The notes beneath the pieces were generated by a model. It was given only the letters and a program-made list of their open reading frames with translations. It was not told where the DNA came from and did no database searches. This document shows, piece by piece, positions 62,183-64,000 of a DNA stretch of 64,000 nucleotides; position 1 is the first letter of the stretch, and each line of letters opens with the position of its first letter. The DNA lies in the NCBI GenBank assembly GCA_963749875.1, contig CAVVOX010000003.1, positions 434,001 through 498,000 on the forward strand, given 5' to 3'. This stretch comes from JAHQVI01 sp963749875. Lineage in GTDB: Bacteria > Pseudomonadota > Alphaproteobacteria > Rhizobiales > Rhodomicrobiaceae. The position numbers and the translations under genes are program-made.

Positions 62183-64000
62183 GCGGCGCCTTTCCGCCCC
62201 TCATTCGAGGCTTTTGCGTCGTGGAGCGGCAGGTCGAAATAAAAGGTCGTGCCTTGCCCTTCCCCCGTTTCGAATGAAATTGTCCCTCCATGGCGTTCGA
62301 TAATCGTCTTTGTGATACTCAGCCCCAGGCCGGTGCCGCCCTTTTGCCTGGTGTCCGAGCCGTCTGCCTGGGAGAACCTCTGGAAAATCCGATCGCGGAA
62401 GCCTTCGGGAATACCCGGCCCTTCATCTTTCACCCAGATGCGTAGCGACTTGCCTTGCGTCGTCGCGCCGAGCGTGATCGTGCCGCCTTCGGGTGAATAT
62501 TTCGCCGCGTTCGAGTACAGATTGGCCATTGCCTGCATCAGCCGGCCAGAATCGCCGAGGATCGCTGTGTCCGGCGCTTCATTGACGACCTCCAGATTCA
62601 GTTTGAACTGGTCGAGAAAGGTGCGATTCTCCAGAACGACCGCATTGAGGAAGGCATCCGTTTCAATGGGCTTATAGGCGAAGTCCGTTGTGCCGGATTC
62701 GATCTTCTCCATGTCGAGAATGTCGTTGATGAGCCGGAGAAGGCGCTCGCAGTTCAGCAGGCCGATAGACACCATCGAGCGGGCACGCTCGGGCAGTTCG
62801 CCGACGACGCGCGTGTTCAGCAGGGCCAAAGCACCGCGAATTGAAGTCAGCGGCGTGCGCAATTCGTGGCTGACGACCGAGACGAACTCGTTTTTCATGC
62901 GATCGAGCTTCGCGCGTTCCGTCACGTCGCGAATGATGCCGGTGTAAATGCAGCGGGAGCGCAGTTTGACGGGGCTGATGGTCAACTCGATCGGGAATGC
63001 CTTGCCGTCTTTCCGCCAGCCGGTCACGAGCCTCAGGCTGGTGTCTTGCGTGCCTGCGACCGGCGGCGCGTCTGGTGCAGGTTCGGCAGACTGATGAATT
63101 AGGGGTTCGCCGAGCAGCATGAGATGATGGATGTGCAGGCCCTTCAACTCGTCGGCGCTGTAGCCGAAGATCGTCTCTGCCGCCGGATTGACCGTCTCGA
63201 TCAGAAAATTCTCGTTGAAGGTGATCACGCCATCCACGGCGCGTTCAAAAATGGCCCTTGCGCGGCTTTCGCTCTCCCTGAGCGCGTCCTCGATCGCCTC
63301 CCGGCGCTGGATCTCGTGCACGAGATCGTCATTGATCCTGGCCAATTCCGCCGTTTGCTGCATGAGCGCCGCTTCGCGCTTCTTATTCTCGGTAATATCC
63401 GTGGTAACGGTTACGATGCCGCCATCCTCGGTCGGAAAGCGCCCCACTTTCAGCCAGCGTCCGTCATGGTGCTGCAGTTCCAGCGGTCGATCGCCCGTTG
63501 GCCTGTCATAGGCCAGGAGGCACGCCAAGATCGGGTCATCCACCTCATCCGAGAGATGGAACTGGCCCTTCTCAAAGGCGAGATTTAAAAGATCTCCATA
63601 CCACACGCCGGGAACGACAGCTTCTGAGAAGCGGTCGAGGCCGTATTTATAGCGGTTGTTGCAGGTGATGAGCCGGGCATCGGCGTCGTAAAGGGCAACG
63701 CCCTGGTCCAGATTTTCGATCGCGGCCGCCAGCCGGAGCTCTGCCTCCGTCTTGGCCCGGCGGCTTTGCGCCAGGGCGAGTTCTCTGCCGATGACTGTCT
63801 TCAGTCGGGGCAGATCGTCCTTCAGCGCGACGTCCTGAACGCCATATCGAAGCAGCTCGATGGCTGTATCGTCGGAAATGGTGCCGGTGACGATGATGAA
63901 AGGAATGTCGGGATTGATTTTACGCACACAGTCGAGCGCCAGATACGGCGTCAGCTGAGGCATCGCCAGATCGCACAGGACGAGATCCCACCGGCGATCT
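62179..64000 (-). CDS. REC-PAS-PAS sensor histidine kinase, 5' end outside window
   Basis: The frame is open to the right edge, so at least 606 residues and partial. Visible order: end of a receiver domain (WDLVLCDLAMPQLTP, with the Asp of DLAMP, and VTGTISDDTAIELLRYG), PAS 1 (about NLDQGVALYDADARLITCNN), a coiled linker, PAS 2 (DGVITFNENFLIETVNPAAE), HisKA with H-box FVSVVSHELRTPLTSIRGAL, and HATPase with N-box MANLYSNAAKYSPEGG and G-boxes DEGPGIPEG and GGTGLGLSI. No membrane span is seen, so probably cytosolic. The stop codon comes from repeat copy 4. Confidence 0.92.
   Translation of the reverse strand, partial: DRRWDLVLCDLAMPQLTPYLALDCVRKINPDIPFIIVTGTISDDTAIELLRYGVQDVALKDDLPRLKTVIGRELALAQSRRAKTEAELRLAAAIENLDQGVALYDADARLITCNNRYKYGLDRFSEAVVPGVWYGDLLNLAFEKGQFHLSDEVDDPILACLLAYDRPTGDRPLELQHHDGRWLKVGRFPTEDGGIVTVTTDITENKKREAALMQQTAELARINDDLVHEIQRREAIEDALRESESRARAIFERAVDGVITFNENFLIETVNPAAETIFGYSADELKGLHIHHLMLLGEPLIHQSAEPAPDAPPVAGTQDTSLRLVTGWRKDGKAFPIELTISPVKLRSRCIYTGIIRDVTERAKLDRMKNEFVSVVSHELRTPLTSIRGALALLNTRVVGELPERARSMVSIGLLNCERLLRLINDILDMEKIESGTTDFAYKPIETDAFLNAVVLENRTFLDQFKLNLEVVNEAPDTAILGDSGRLMQAMANLYSNAAKYSPEGGTITLGATTQGKSLRIWVKDEGPGIPEGFRDRIFQRFSQADGSDTRQKGGTGLGLSITKTIIERHGGTISFETGEGQGTTFYFDLPLHDAKASNEGRKGAA

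Overview
The window looks like a chromosomal stretch of a GC-rich alphaproteobacterium of the order Hyphomicrobiales (Rhizobiales). The support is joint: an Irr-type Fur regulator (47865-48287) divergent from fabA-fabB-fabI, an Irr operator of ICE type in front of the membrane ferritin mbfA, a MetH lacking its homocysteine domain, a MoeB without the usual CxxC zinc pair, and many RIME-like intergenic palindromes. The genus cannot be fixed from sequence alone. No rRNA, tRNA or CRISPR array was seen.

Layout. 1-3.3 kb: start of trhO, a gene-poor stretch, two small genes, a decayed copy of the first 50 or so codons of dnaE, and a TPR protein. 3.4-6.9 kb: dnaE. 6.9-14.6 kb is the plastic part: a complete IS1595-family element with an 8-bp target duplication, then an unusual gene (8277-10412) joining an HTH domain to eight almost identical 32-residue pentatricopeptide (PPR) repeats, then a truncated HhH gene and remnants of three IS families (IS66, IS1182-like, IS5), a UxaA-type dehydratase and an AT-rich methyltransferase. 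14.9-23.7 kb: a fumarylacetoacetase-family gene and a six-subunit Hyf/Ehr (energy-converting hydrogenase-related) membrane complex headed by its own XRE regulator; hyfE and hyfF form one open frame and the large subunit lacks the nickel ligands. 23.8-28.1 kb: a CUT1 sugar ABC transporter. 28.4-33 kb: hydroxyacid dehydrogenase, subtilase, anti-sigma/ECF sigma pair. 33.3-45.6 kb: membrane and secreted proteins, MetH, a KefB/C-like antiporter, a patatin lipoprotein, a GT-C glycosyltransferase and a quinone oxidoreductase. 46-54.6 kb: core MetE, irr-fabABI, moeB-dut-coaBC. 54.9-64 kb: mbfA, Dps, NnrU, LepA and a sensor kinase/response regulator/Hpt group running off the right edge.

How genes work together. 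Irr, the ICE box, MbfA and Dps form an iron/peroxide theme. FabA, FabB and FabI make unsaturated fatty acids and complete elongation. MetH and core MetE are two different methyl-transfer routes to methionine. The Hyf-like subunits would build a quinone- or ion-coupled membrane complex without a hydrogenase site.

Two things stand out. First, the PPR gene: its eight repeat units are identical over about 75 of 96 bp, and every amino-acid difference among units 2-8 falls on the three positions (2, 5, last) that set base specificity in plant PPR proteins. Second, many intergenic palindromes share one fold: a CTAG or TAG foot, an outer stem of about 8-10 bp, a bulge of about four bases starting with TT on one arm only, then an inner stem. 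Several supply the stop codon of the adjacent gene.
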